From positions 5,137 to 69,136 of the forward strand of contig DATNGG010000085.1 in NCBI GenBank assembly GCA_035605975.1: a stretch of 64,000 nucleotides of DNA, read 5' to 3'. This document shows positions 27,889 to 38,938 of the stretch, piece after piece. The stretch is from CAIKMD01 sp035605975. GTDB taxonomy: Bacteria > Pseudomonadota > Alphaproteobacteria > ATCC43930 > CGMCC-115725. The notes under the pieces were generated by a model, which had not been told where the DNA came from, did no database searches, and was given only the letters and a program-made list of their open reading frames with translations. Numbering within the stretch: position 1 is the first letter of the stretch; each line of letters opens with the position of its first letter. Made by a program: the position numbers and the translations under genes.

Positions 27889-29296
27889 ATGAGGACCTAT
27901 GAAGAGTTGAGCGGCGCCCGCGGTCGCGAGATGTTCTATCGCGCGGAGCGTTATCGTGCGGTCGATTTGTTTCGGCGTCACGCGCCGGCGCTTACGCTCG
28001 ATGCCGATGCCTATCTCCTGCGCAACCTCAGTTTGAGCGGCATTGGCGCCGCGTCCGGCCGCGGCATCAATCATTTGCCCGAGGTGGGGCAGCGCGTGAA
28101 CGTTCTGCTCGGCGCGCCGGAATTTCCGCTTTTTGAAGGCACGGGCGAGATTGCCCGGATCGAGCCTAGGCAAATCGGCGCCAATCTCGGCGTGCGCATC
28201 GTCGACCGCTGCATCGATATCGGCCAGATCGTCACCCGCTATCAAAAATTCCTCATTCAAACGGATCTCGACGCCTGGAGCAGCGCCGATGCCGAGGTGA
28301 GTCCGGCCTATCGGCAGCTTTGCTCGGACGTGCTTCATCTGTTGCGCACCTACCGCGCCGGGCTCGACCGCTTCGAGGCGATGAAGCCCGACGCCGCAGC
28401 CGCCGCCGACATGTTGGCGGCCTGCGAGGAGCGCCTGTTGCCGCGCTGGCGCGCGCTCTGGCTCAAGGGCAACGAGCTGGTGGCGCCGATCGAGCGCGGC
28501 GGCCGTCTGTGGCAGGCGGCCAAGCGCTATACCGAGCTTGTCTTGACGCCGGATTTCATCCTCGGCGCCTTCGCGCGGCGCTGCTATCAGAAACCGCTCG
28601 GCTATCCGGGCGATTTCGAGGTCATGAACATGGCCTATGATTGGCGCCAGGAGGGCGAGAAGCTTTCCGACAAGCTCATCCACCGCGTCGGTCTCGAAGT
28701 CGGCGAATGCATCGCCAACCGCATGACCATGATGCGCCAGGTGATCGCCGAGGCCGCCACCGATCCCGCGCGTCCGGCCTTGCGCATCGCGAGCCTTGGC
28801 AGCGGGCCGGCGCGCGAAGTGATCGACTATCTCAAGATTCCCGCTTTGCCGCGGCCGGTCGACATCACCCTCATCGATCAGGACCACGCGGCGCTCTCGC
28901 ACGCCTACGAACGCACGCTGCCCGAAGTGATGCGGCATAAGGGCCAAGCGACGGTCTCGTGCCTTCACGCGTCTTTCGCGCAGCTTTTGAAAACCGGCGA
29001 GCTGTTCGGAAAATTGCCGAGCCAGGATTTGATCTACAGCGTCGGCCTCATCGATTATCTCTCGGCGCGGCGCGCCAAGGCGCTGGTCGAATCGCTCTAC
29101 CAACATCTGGCGCCGGGCGGTCTCCTGCTGGTCGGGAATATGAAATCGGGCGCGAGCAGCACGCTTTGGCCGGTGGAGTTCATCACCGACTGGTCGCTCG
29201 CCTATCGCGACGGAGTCGAGCTTTTGGCGCTCGCCGCGGATCTGCCGGGCGCGGCGTTGTCGGTCTCGGCGGACAAGACGGACCGCGTCTGCGTCC

Positions 29297-29316
<20 letters not shown>
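27889..29316 (+). CDS. PilZ-like domain fused to class I SAM methyltransferase
   Basis: 475 aa. The N-terminal 110 residues look like a PilZ domain: NLSLSG at 46-51 matches the NxSxxG c-di-GMP motif, but a clean RxxxR is not seen (RAERYR at 18-23 is nearest). A helical middle holds the segment KPLGYPGDFEVMNMAYDW. The C-terminal domain is a SAM methyltransferase: motif I ASLGSGPAREV near 303, acidic ITLIDQD near 330, and DLIYSVGLIDYLSARRAKAL. The middle and end recall PhcB-type fatty-acid methyl ester synthases, from memory only. CGGGGCGAGG precedes ATG 27889. It overlaps the convergent kinase gene by 20 bp. Confidence 0.7.
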
Positions 29317-30751
<1,435 letters not shown>

Positions 30752-30765
30752 ACGCCGCCTCCGGT

Positions 30766-32097
30766 TTAGTAGCGAACGCGCATCGCCAGCCCGACGACGT
30801 TCGAGCTGTTCTCGGTCGTGCCTTTCGTGCTGACCGTCGTCGATAGCGTCGGGAACGAGTCGGTTCGATTGATTTGCGCCGCGGCGGAGAAGTCGTGGGC
30901 GTAAGACATATCGATGGCGATATGCTCGTTCACATCGTAAGAGACGCCCAAGGCGAGCCAGGTGCGGTTGCTGTCGGGGATCATCGTCGAGCGGTTCGAG
31001 CCGGGCGAGGGCGTCGGATCGAACTCGACGCCGGCGCGCAGCGTCCACGGCATCGCGACTTTCCATTCCGCCCCGAGCGAGACCCCGACCGTGTTGCGGA
31101 AATTCTGCGGGATGACCTGCTCCGTTCCGTCGGCGAATTTGAGACGAATATCCTGGAACCGGCTCCAACCGTAATAATCCGCCTGCGCGAGCAGAGTGAG
31201 CGCCGGGGTGATGTCGAAAGCCGCGCCGAGCGAGGCGACATCCGGCAGCTTGAGGCTCGCCGCGACGCCTTGCGCAGAGGCGGTGACGCCGGGAATTTCG
31301 GTGCTCGAATCGCCCTTCAGCGTGTGATCGATGCCGGAGCGGTAGGAGAATCCCACACGCAGCCGGTCGGTCGGCTGGACCAGCACGCCGACATTGAATC
31401 CGACGCCCCAATCGCCGCCACTCGCCTCGAAGAGGCCGTCGCTCGCCGGACTCGGCCCGCCCGGCGCGAAGGGATTCGGCAGCGCGGTTTGAAGCTTCGC
31501 ATCGGCGCGCTGAACGTCGAGCCCAGCGCCCAGTGAGAGCCAAGGCGCCACCCGATAGGCGATGCTTGGCGCGACATCGATGGTGCGAAATTCGGCCTGC
31601 GTCGCGTCATAGCGGCCGAAATAATCGAGCGCGTAATGATCCTTGAGGCCGAAGGGGACAGTGACGCCAAGACCGAACCACAGCTCTCTCATCTGCGGCA
31701 GCGGCGCCGCGACGAAGAGATTGCCGCTCGCCGAGGGATCAAATCCCTGATCGGACGAGCGGCCGCCGACCGGCTGCGCCGCGCCGCCGCCGACCGACAC
31801 GGTCGAGCCGCGATCGGAGGTCTTGGCTTCGGGTGCGATCATGTACAAGCCCAGTTCGCCCTGAATGTTGCCTTGAAGCCGAGTCATTCCCGCAGGGTTG
31901 TAGAAAATCGTGCTGGCATCCGAAGCCGCCGCCGCGTCACCTGCGAAAGCCCGGCCGCTCGCCGCGGCACTCTGCTCTTGCAAAAAAAACCCGCTGCTGC
32001 GGGCTTCCCCTGCGCCGAAACACAGCAGCGCGCAAAGACTGGCTGAGGCGAGGAGCGCAGTCCGCACAATAACATTCTCCAACAGCCAAACAAACAT
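30766..32097 (-). CDS. FadL/OmpP1/TodX family outer-membrane hydrophobic-compound channel
   Basis: 443 aa. A signal peptide ends near GAGEARS (about residue 32), and the mature chain opens SGFFLQEQSAAASGRAFAGD then DASTIFYNPAGMTRL, the hallmark hatch region of FadL-family barrels. The rest alternates in beta-barrel fashion and ends in an aromatic-rich strand (VVGLAMRVRY). The family passes long-chain fatty acids or aromatics through the outer membrane. ATG 32097 follows GGGGGAATC; a longer frame upstream is not needed. Two CtrA-type boxes lie upstream and the kinase gene follows. Confidence 0.9.
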   Translation of the reverse strand: MFVWLLENVIVRTALLASASLCALLCFGAGEARSSGFFLQEQSAAASGRAFAGDAAAASDASTIFYNPAGMTRLQGNIQGELGLYMIAPEAKTSDRGSTVSVGGGAAQPVGGRSSDQGFDPSASGNLFVAAPLPQMRELWFGLGVTVPFGLKDHYALDYFGRYDATQAEFRTIDVAPSIAYRVAPWLSLGAGLDVQRADAKLQTALPNPFAPGGPSPASDGLFEASGGDWGVGFNVGVLVQPTDRLRVGFSYRSGIDHTLKGDSSTEIPGVTASAQGVAASLKLPDVASLGAAFDITPALTLLAQADYYGWSRFQDIRLKFADGTEQVIPQNFRNTVGVSLGAEWKVAMPWTLRAGVEFDPTPSPGSNRSTMIPDSNRTWLALGVSYDVNEHIAIDMSYAHDFSAAAQINRTDSFPTLSTTVSTKGTTENSSNVVGLAMRVRY

Positions 32098-32151
32098 GAT
32101 TCCCCCAATAGATATAATGGTATGCGAGACGTGCATGATCGGGCGGGTTGG

Positions 32152-32167
32152 TTAAGGTTTCATTAAC
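32152..32167. promoter_or_regulatory. CtrA-type box 1 upstream of fadL-kinase operon
   Basis: Exact TTAA-N7-TTAAC, within the larger inverted repeat GGTTAA-N7-TTAACC (32150-32168). It lies 55 bp upstream of the fadL start in the 203 bp divergent region. Confidence 0.55.
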
Positions 32168-32235
32168 CGTCTCATTCGCCCGATCGTCGCTTCGCGCGCT
32201 CCCCCCGCGCGGTTTCGACCGCAGCCCTCCGCCGA

Positions 32236-32251
32236 TTAACGTTTCGTTAAC
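32236..32251. promoter_or_regulatory. CtrA-type box 2 between fadL and small-protein gene
   Basis: A second exact TTAA-N7-TTAAC, with the same GTTTC(A/G)TTAACC end as box 1. It lies 50 bp before the start of the 73-residue protein gene and about 140 bp before fadL, so either gene could be controlled. Confidence 0.55.
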
Positions 32252-32300
32252 CTCGCCGGCCGATCTTGAGGGTGGTGAAGACTTCGTTGCCGAGGCGAGA

Positions 32301-32522
32301 ATGCGCAAGCATGAGATCGATGACGTGCTTCAAGACCCGGAGAGCTCGCGCTGGCTCCGGACGGCGCTACGAACGGCGCTGAGCCGCGATCCCGTCGAAG
32401 CCGCGGCCGACGCGGCAAGGCTCGTCAAGGTTTTGGAGAAGCGCCTGTCCGACGCATTGCGCGAGGAAGTGCTCGCCGAGGCGACGGGCGCGACAGCGCC
32501 CGCACGATCCGTCGCCGCCTAA
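32301..32522 (+). CDS. Small conserved-looking hypothetical protein
   Basis: 73 aa, predicted helical, with MRKHEIDDVLQDPESSRWLR at the start and an Arg-rich middle (ALRTALSRDPVEAAADAARLV). It has no signal peptide and no recognised domain, though short proteins with this DPxxSRWLR-like start occur in alphaproteobacteria as far as I recall. GAGGCGAGA before ATG 32301 gives a usable ribosome site. A CtrA-type box lies 50 bp upstream. Confidence 0.6.
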   Translation: MRKHEIDDVLQDPESSRWLRTALRTALSRDPVEAAADAARLVKVLEKRLSDALREEVLAEATGATAPARSVAA

Positions 32523-32540
32523 TTCAGCAAAGACCAAATC

Positions 32541-32557
32541 GCGCGGCGCGGCCGCGC
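32541..32557. terminator. GC-rich hairpin between convergent small genes
   Basis: GCGCGGC and GCCGCGC make a perfect 7 bp stem with loop GCG, followed on the plus strand by TCTT. It lies between the stops of the 73-residue and 34-residue protein genes and could terminate from either side. Confidence 0.4.
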
Positions 32558-32567
32558 TCTTACCGCC

Positions 32568-32672
32568 TCATCCGCCGGTTGCCCGCGCCCGTTGCCGCCG
32601 GCGCCATGCTTTGCGCTTGGCCTTGCGCTTGTTCGCGCGGCGCTCGAGGCTCGATTTGCGGGTTTGCTTCAT
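32568..32672 (-). CDS. 34-residue highly basic small protein
   Basis: A complete 35-codon frame beginning MKQTRKSSLERRANKRKAKR and ending in RRQRARATGG. About half of its residues are Arg or Lys. Such tiny basic proteins recur in alphaproteobacteria; a nucleic-acid or ribosome-related role is a guess. It starts on ATG and shows weak GC-rich flanks. It converges on the 73-residue protein gene with a hairpin between. Confidence 0.5.
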   Translation of the reverse strand: MKQTRKSSLERRANKRKAKRKAWRRRQRARATGG

Positions 32673-32760
32673 GATGCGGCCCTTTTACCGATGGCGGGAG
32701 ATCGGAGCCTAGCACAAAGCCGCGCGCCGCGCCGCTCGCGGATCGACGCCGCGGCGCCGC

Positions 32761-33003
32761 TCAACGGGAATCGCGAAAGAAGAGCCGGTGAATCGCCGCC
32801 GCATGCTCGAAGCGCGTTTGCGGCTCGGCACCGGGGCGCGGAGTGACGAAGGCAAGCCAGATGAGGCCGCTGGCAACGATGATCGCCACGATCAGCGGCG
32901 GCGCGAGCAACGCCCAGAAACGGTGATTGTCGGACGAAACGGCCAATTTGGAATCCATCCAGCTCGGGAAGCGCTGCGAGAACGCGCGCCTGGCGATGCT
33001 CAT
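32761..33003 (-). CDS. Small single-pass membrane protein
   Basis: 80 aa. About 30 N-terminal residues (MSIARRAFSQRFPSWMDSKL) precede one clear TM helix ALLAPPLIVAIIVASGLIWLAF, then a short tail with RFEHAAAIHRLFF. No family is recognised. AGGCGAGGA directly before ATG 33003 supports it. The upstream 187 bp to the next gene hold no other feature I can name. Confidence 0.55.
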   Translation of the reverse strand: MSIARRAFSQRFPSWMDSKLAVSSDNHRFWALLAPPLIVAIIVASGLIWLAFVTPRPGAEPQTRFEHAAAIHRLFFRDSR

Positions 33004-33190
33004 TCCTCGCCTTGGCAGCGGCAAACCACCGCAGGCGAGGTAAGCGCTTAACACCAACATCCGGCTTTGGTTGCACCTTCCGCGAGATTTCAGACAGCCG
33101 TGCGAGAGGAAGTCCCGGCGACGCTTTTTTAATAAAGATGCGGCTAGATCGAAGCTTGCTCCGAGTCCTCAAGCACCGAGGTTCAAGGCG

Positions 33191-33415
33191 ATGAAACGGG
33201 CCCAAAAACGCAGCCACGAGGTGGGGAACGTCTATCTGAAGACCCTCGCCGGCCTGCCGCGCGAGACCTGGCAGGAATGGCAGCTGGTGAAGCGCGTCGA
33301 GAGGATGAACGCGCTGCCGCATGTGATCATGCAGGAAGTCGGCGGCAAGACCACGCGCACCGTCGCGATTTCCGTCCTCAACGATCCAGCCATCTGGGCG
33401 ATGCGCGACATCTGA
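33191..33415 (+). CDS. Small hypothetical protein
   Basis: 74 aa with no signal peptide or TM helix: MKRAQKRSHEVGNVYLKTL, then ETWQEWQLVKRVERMNALPH and a C-terminal AISVLNDPAIWAMRDI. I do not recognise a family. AAGG lies five bases before ATG 33191. It converges on the hybrid kinase gene. Confidence 0.5.
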   Translation: MKRAQKRSHEVGNVYLKTLAGLPRETWQEWQLVKRVERMNALPHVIMQEVGGKTTRTVAISVLNDPAIWAMRDI

Positions 33416-33453
33416 GGCCGGCTCCGGCCCATTGGCGGCCGGCATCGCATCGG

Positions 33454-35079
<1,626 letters not shown>

Positions 35080-35479
35080 CTGGTCCTCCCGTGCCGGTCT
35101 TGCCCGAACGGCTGCGGAGCAACCGGCACTCCCGGCTTGTGAATATGCTTGAAGGACGTTGCGCCGAGGGCTCGGTCTAGAGAGCGGATCGCTCCGCAGC
35201 CTCACGGACGCCGCTATCCTCTAGATTACTTTACACCGAATTCGGTGTCGAATCTTTTCCACAGCCCCCTATAGTTGTAGCCATGGCGCGTTTCAGCCTC
35301 GTGCGACCTCGGCGCACTCGGCACGAGCATGGAGAGCATCACGTTGCCGGCGCAGCGCCGGCGCGCGGAGCCACGCTTGATGCTGCGAGATGCGAATGAT
35401 AGCTTCGCGGCCGGATTTGCGGCGGCGCCCGATCGGCCATAGCGGCGCTTGGCGAACGCATCGCGAAGGGAGACGATTC
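35080..35479. other. 400 bp intergenic region with a perfect palindrome
   Basis: Upstream of the hybrid kinase and of the GlcG-like gene. No recognised gene lies here. A locally AT-rich patch (35220-35280) holds the palindrome at 35233-35248 and a TATAGT (35270-35275) that could be a -10 for plus-strand transcription. A 38-codon frame at 35283 is not convincing. Confidence 0.5.
35233..35248. promoter_or_regulatory. 16 bp perfect palindrome, possible operator
   Basis: ACACCGAATTCGGTGT has full dyad symmetry and lies in an AT-rich patch 22 bp before a TATAGT hexamer. It looks like a repressor site. The target gene may be the GlcG-like and hydrolase pair downstream or the divergent kinase; this is not settled. 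Confidence 0.4.
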
Positions 35480-35905
35480 ATGGCCGACACCGCACCCAGC
35501 CTCAAGCTGACCTGCGACGGCGCGATGAAGCTTCTTCACGCAGCGATCGCGAAGGCGAACGCGATGGGCGTTCCGCAATGCATCTCGATCGTCGATACCG
35601 GCGGCCATTTGCTGGCTTTCGCGCGGATGGACGGTGCCTTCGTGCAGTCGATCGATTCCTCCTTGGCGAAAGCCATGACCGCCGCCTCCTATTCCGCGCC
35701 CACCGGCCATCTCGAGGCGGGCATGGATTTGAAGCTCGCGATCGTCACCAGTGGCAAGCGCGTCAACCTGCCCGGCGGGCTGCCGATCATCGTCGACGGC
35801 CACACCATCGGCGGAATCGGCGTCGGCTCGGGCACCGGCGCCCAGGATCTCGAAGTCGCAAAGGCGGCGCTCGCGGCCTTCGGCACGGCCAAGCGCTTCG
35901 ATTGA
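35480..35905 (+). CDS. GlcG/HbpS-like (DUF336) heme-binding family protein
   Basis: 141 aa. The DUF336 pattern is clear: AIAKANAMGVPQCISIVDTG, HLLAFARMDGAF, SLAKAMTAASY and the glycine-rich end IGGIGVGSGTGAQDLEVAKAAL. Members include GlcG of glycolate operons, the heme-binding HbpS, and accessory proteins of aromatic pathways. GGGAGACGATTC before ATG 35480 fixes the start. The alpha/beta hydrolase gene follows by seven bases, so they are co-transcribed. Confidence 0.85.
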   Translation: MADTAPSLKLTCDGAMKLLHAAIAKANAMGVPQCISIVDTGGHLLAFARMDGAFVQSIDSSLAKAMTAASYSAPTGHLEAGMDLKLAIVTSGKRVNLPGGLPIIVDGHTIGGIGVGSGTGAQDLEVAKAALAAFGTAKRFD

Positions 35906-35912
35906 GCGCACC

Positions 35913-36731
35913 ATGCTGGAGAGCAAGCGCGCGGCGATTGCCGGATACGACGTCCATTACTGGTCGGGCGGCGCGGGCTTTCCGATCCTCATGCTGCACG
36001 GCGTTGGGCCGGGCACCTCGATCATCGCCAATTACCAGCCGGTGCTCGAGCCGCTGAGCCGGCATTGCACCATCATCGCCCCCGACCTGATCGGCTTCGG
36101 CAAATCCGCGCGCAAGGCGGCGCCGCCCTTCTTCGACGTCCCGCTCTGGGTCGAGCAGGGTTTGGCGATGCTCGAGCTTTTGCCGCCCGGCCCTTGCGGC
36201 ATTATCGGCCACTCGCTGGGCGGCGCGCTCGCGCTCATGATCGCCAGCCGCTCGTCGCGCGTCACCAAGGTGCTGACCTCGAGCACGGTCGGCGCGCCTT
36301 ACACGCTGCCCGTTGCGCTCGATGAATTCTGGGCGGTGCCGCCCGACGCGGATGCGCTCGCCTGCGCGATGCGCCGCATGGTCTACGATCCTGCCGCGGT
36401 CGGCGCCGAGATGGTGGCCGATCGCTGGGCGCTCTTTCAGAGCCCCGGCTATGCCGAGTATTTCGGCGCGATGTTCGCCGCGCCGCGCCAGCGCTATCTC
36501 GATGCCGGCGTCCTCGGCGACGCGGAACTCGCGCGCATCGGGGCACGCGTCGTGATGCTCCACGGCCGTGACGACCAGCCTTGTCCGGCGGAGGCGACGA
36601 CGCTCCCCCTGGCGCGTCTTTTGCCGAGCGCCGATGTCCATCTTTTCGGCGCCTGCGGCCACAATCTGCCGCGCGAGCGCATGGCCGATTACTTGGCGGC
36701 GGCGACCGCGCTGTTCGCCGACCGCGCTTAG
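35913..36731 (+). CDS. Alpha/beta hydrolase (MhpC-like C-C or ester hydrolase)
   Basis: 272 aa. Oxyanion segment LMLHGVGPGTS, nucleophile elbow GHSLGG near residue 97, acid in VVMLHGRDDQPCP, and catalytic His in GACGHNLPRERM complete the triad. The LHGVGPG start resembles meta-cleavage product hydrolases of aromatic degradation. It follows the GlcG-like gene and overlaps the convergent hydrolase gene by 4 bp. The substrate is not known. Confidence 0.8.
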   Translation: MLESKRAAIAGYDVHYWSGGAGFPILMLHGVGPGTSIIANYQPVLEPLSRHCTIIAPDLIGFGKSARKAAPPFFDVPLWVEQGLAMLELLPPGPCGIIGHSLGGALALMIASRSSRVTKVLTSSTVGAPYTLPVALDEFWAVPPDADALACAMRRMVYDPAAVGAEMVADRWALFQSPGYAEYFGAMFAAPRQRYLDAGVLGDAELARIGARVVMLHGRDDQPCPAEATTLPLARLLPSADVHLFGACGHNLPRERMADYLAAATALFADRA

Positions 36732-37870
36732 AGCACGCGCCGCTTCGTCCAGTCGACGAGCACGTCGGCGAGCTCGTTGACGAGGCGCGGCCCTTCTTTT
36801 TGCTTGAAGGGGAAATGGCGCGCGCCCTTCAGCGTATAGTCCTCGCAGCGGGCGCCGCAGACCGTGCTGTAGATCGCGGTTTCGGTTGGGAAAGTGCCTT
36901 GATCCGCCGAAAAGCGCACATTGATCACGGGCACCGAGGTCTCGGCGATCCGGTTCGGCCCATCCGCGATGGTCAGCTCGCTCCACTGGCTGAGATAGGA
37001 GGTCAGCGTGCTGAATCGCCCATACATGGCGGCCGCATAATTGACCGCTTGAGCGTTGCCGAAGATCGTGCCCGACGGCCGGTCGTTCGGATCGATCGTG
37101 CTGTCGAGAGTCGCCGGGTTCGCGTAAGTGCGATAAATCACGAAGCCCATGTCGCGCGTCAATTGCCTACCGTGCGGGTCGCGCAATTCGCGAAGCTTTG
37201 CGAGGACCCAGGCGGTGATGCGTTCCTGGCGCGCTTTCTGCGCCGCGCGGTAGCGCTTCAGCCAATCCCGGTCATAGGGAGGCTTGTTTTCCGGATTGAA
37301 CATGTCGAGAGCGGGATCGGTGCCGAACGGGTCTTGCTCGCTCAGCAGCGACGGATCGAGCGTGACGCGGAATTTCTGCGCCCGACCGAGATGAGCGCCG
37401 ACCAGCGCGATGGCATCGGCGCGGGGCAGATCGTCGGCAATGATATCGTAAGGATCGCCGTCGGGCGTCGATTTGATGGTCAGATGCTCGGCCTGTGACT
37501 GGTACAGCGACATGACCGGGCCGCCCGCCGAGTTGGCGATCAGCACGATCTTTTTATAGCCTTCTTCGCGCAGGAAACGCACGCCGGCGCCGACGTCCTG
37601 GATGACGCGTTCCATCAGCAGCGTGCTGTCATTGTTCACGGCGCGGGAGTTGAGCGCGAGGATCGCGCTGCGCCGCTCGTTGAGCGGCTCGACGAGATAG
37701 TGATTCCAGAAGCTGACCGCGGGATGGAGCACCAGATAGGCGACGTCTTTCGAGCAGCCTTCGTCGGAAAACCGGCCATAGACCTTCGGATTGATCATCT
37801 CCTGCACGCCCTGGCCCACTTCGGGAATGTTGCTGGGCCGCATGCTGATCGCGACGATTCTTCCCACCAT
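36728..37870 (-). CDS. Alpha/beta hydrolase-like protein
   Basis: 380 aa, no signal peptide. The nucleophile elbow is IANSAGGPV near residue 113 (Ala for the usual first Gly), and a late His is in KGARHFPF. Unusual inserts such as FGTDPALDMFNPENKPPY separate the lid and core. This pattern occurs in poorly studied hydrolases of proteobacteria; esterase or amidase activity is inferred. It lies 39 bp downstream of the binding-protein gene on the same strand and probably ends that operon. Confidence 0.65.
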   Translation of the reverse strand: MVGRIVAISMRPSNIPEVGQGVQEMINPKVYGRFSDEGCSKDVAYLVLHPAVSFWNHYLVEPLNERRSAILALNSRAVNNDSTLLMERVIQDVGAGVRFLREEGYKKIVLIANSAGGPVMSLYQSQAEHLTIKSTPDGDPYDIIADDLPRADAIALVGAHLGRAQKFRVTLDPSLLSEQDPFGTDPALDMFNPENKPPYDRDWLKRYRAAQKARQERITAWVLAKLRELRDPHGRQLTRDMGFVIYRTYANPATLDSTIDPNDRPSGTIFGNAQAVNYAAAMYGRFSTLTSYLSQWSELTIADGPNRIAETSVPVINVRFSADQGTFPTETAIYSTVCGARCEDYTLKGARHFPFKQKEGPRLVNELADVLVDWTKRRVL

Positions 37871-37909
37871 TCTAGAGAACTCCCGCTTTTGTGAGGACCG
37901 CGAACCCCG

Positions 37910-38938
37910 CTACTGCGCGAGGAACGCGTTGGTCATGAGGTCCGCCGGCTTTGGCTTGCGCTTCATATCCTTGTCATAGGTCTTCAGGAGGTCGATCATC
38001 TTCGACCAATCCTCCTCGCTCGACCAGCCGACCGGCTTGCCCGCGGTCGTCGGCGACATCATGCGGTCGGGAATCATCTCATAGGCGTATTCGGCGATGA
38101 TGTTGGCGGGTGGGGTTTCGTCGAATTGCTTGTGGACGGTTGCCGCGGCCTCGGGCACGGCCTTCTTCGGCTCCTTCTCGAGATAATCCCAGGCGCGCTG
38201 CGTCGCCTTGACGAAATGCCGGATCAGGTCCGGGTTGCTCTTGATGAGATCGTCGCGCACGACGATGCCGCTGCCCAGCAGGGGCAGATAGTCCGAGAAC
38301 ACGAATTGATGGACGATCTCACCCTTCTTCTTGAACAGCCACTCGCCGGTCGAGCCGAGCGTGAAATTGCCCGAGACATCGACCTGCTTGGCGCCGAAAA
38401 TTCCGTAATAGCTGCGGAAATCCCAATTGACGACCTGCACCGTGGTCGGATCGATGCCGTTCACCTTGGCGAAGGCCGGCCACAGCAAGTGCGCGAGCGA
38501 GCCCGGGACCATGCCGAGCTTGCGGCCCTTCAAATCTTTGGGCGTCTTGATGCCCGAGGATTCGAAATAGGCCATGGACAAGCTGTCCTTCTGGCCAAAG
38601 AGCGCGACCATGCGCAGCGGCACGTCGCTCTTGCCCGCCGCCAAGGCGAGCGACGAGGCGGCGACATTACCGAATTCAGCCTGCCCGCCGGTGACGAGCT
38701 GCATCGCCTGGGCAGAGCCGGCGCTGCTCTTGATCGCGACGTCGAGGCCTTCGGCGGCATACCAGCCGCGCTCCTTCGCGATCCAGAAGCCGAAATGCTG
38801 CGGCTGGAAACCGGTCCATTCGAGCACCAGCGTCACCGGCTTCAGCGGCGCGCTCTCGGCGCTCGCTCCGCCCGCGAGCGCAAGCCAAACCAGCCCAGCA
38901 CCCAGTGCGAGCCTCGCGAGAATGCGCGGCCCGTTCAT
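37910..38938 (-). CDS. ABC transporter substrate-binding protein, NitT/TauT (NMT1/THI5-like)
   Basis: 342 aa. The signal peptide ends near GGASA (residue 27). The mature part has LVLEWTGFQPQHFGFWIAKE, the AQAMQLVTGGQAEFGNVAAS loop and GRKLGMVPGSLAHLLWPAF, typical of NMT1-like binding proteins for aromatic or nitrogenous ligands. Its ATG overlaps the bicupin stop by four bases. The matching ATPase and permease are the divergent genes at 40.1-41.7 kb, so one importer is split over two strands. Confidence 0.85.
   Translation of the reverse strand: MNGPRILARLALGAGLVWLALAGGASAESAPLKPVTLVLEWTGFQPQHFGFWIAKERGWYAAEGLDVAIKSSAGSAQAMQLVTGGQAEFGNVAASSLALAAGKSDVPLRMVALFGQKDSLSMAYFESSGIKTPKDLKGRKLGMVPGSLAHLLWPAFAKVNGIDPTTVQVVNWDFRSYYGIFGAKQVDVSGNFTLGSTGEWLFKKKGEIVHQFVFSDYLPLLGSGIVVRDDLIKSNPDLIRHFVKATQRAWDYLEKEPKKAVPEAAATVHKQFDETPPANIIAEYAYEMIPDRMMSPTTAGKPVGWSSEEDWSKMIDLLKTYDKDMKRKPKPADLMTNAFLAQ

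Noticed and set aside
35283..35399. 38-codon frame after the palindrome
   Set aside because: No ribosome site, no conserved-looking sequence, and biased codons; kept as non-coding.
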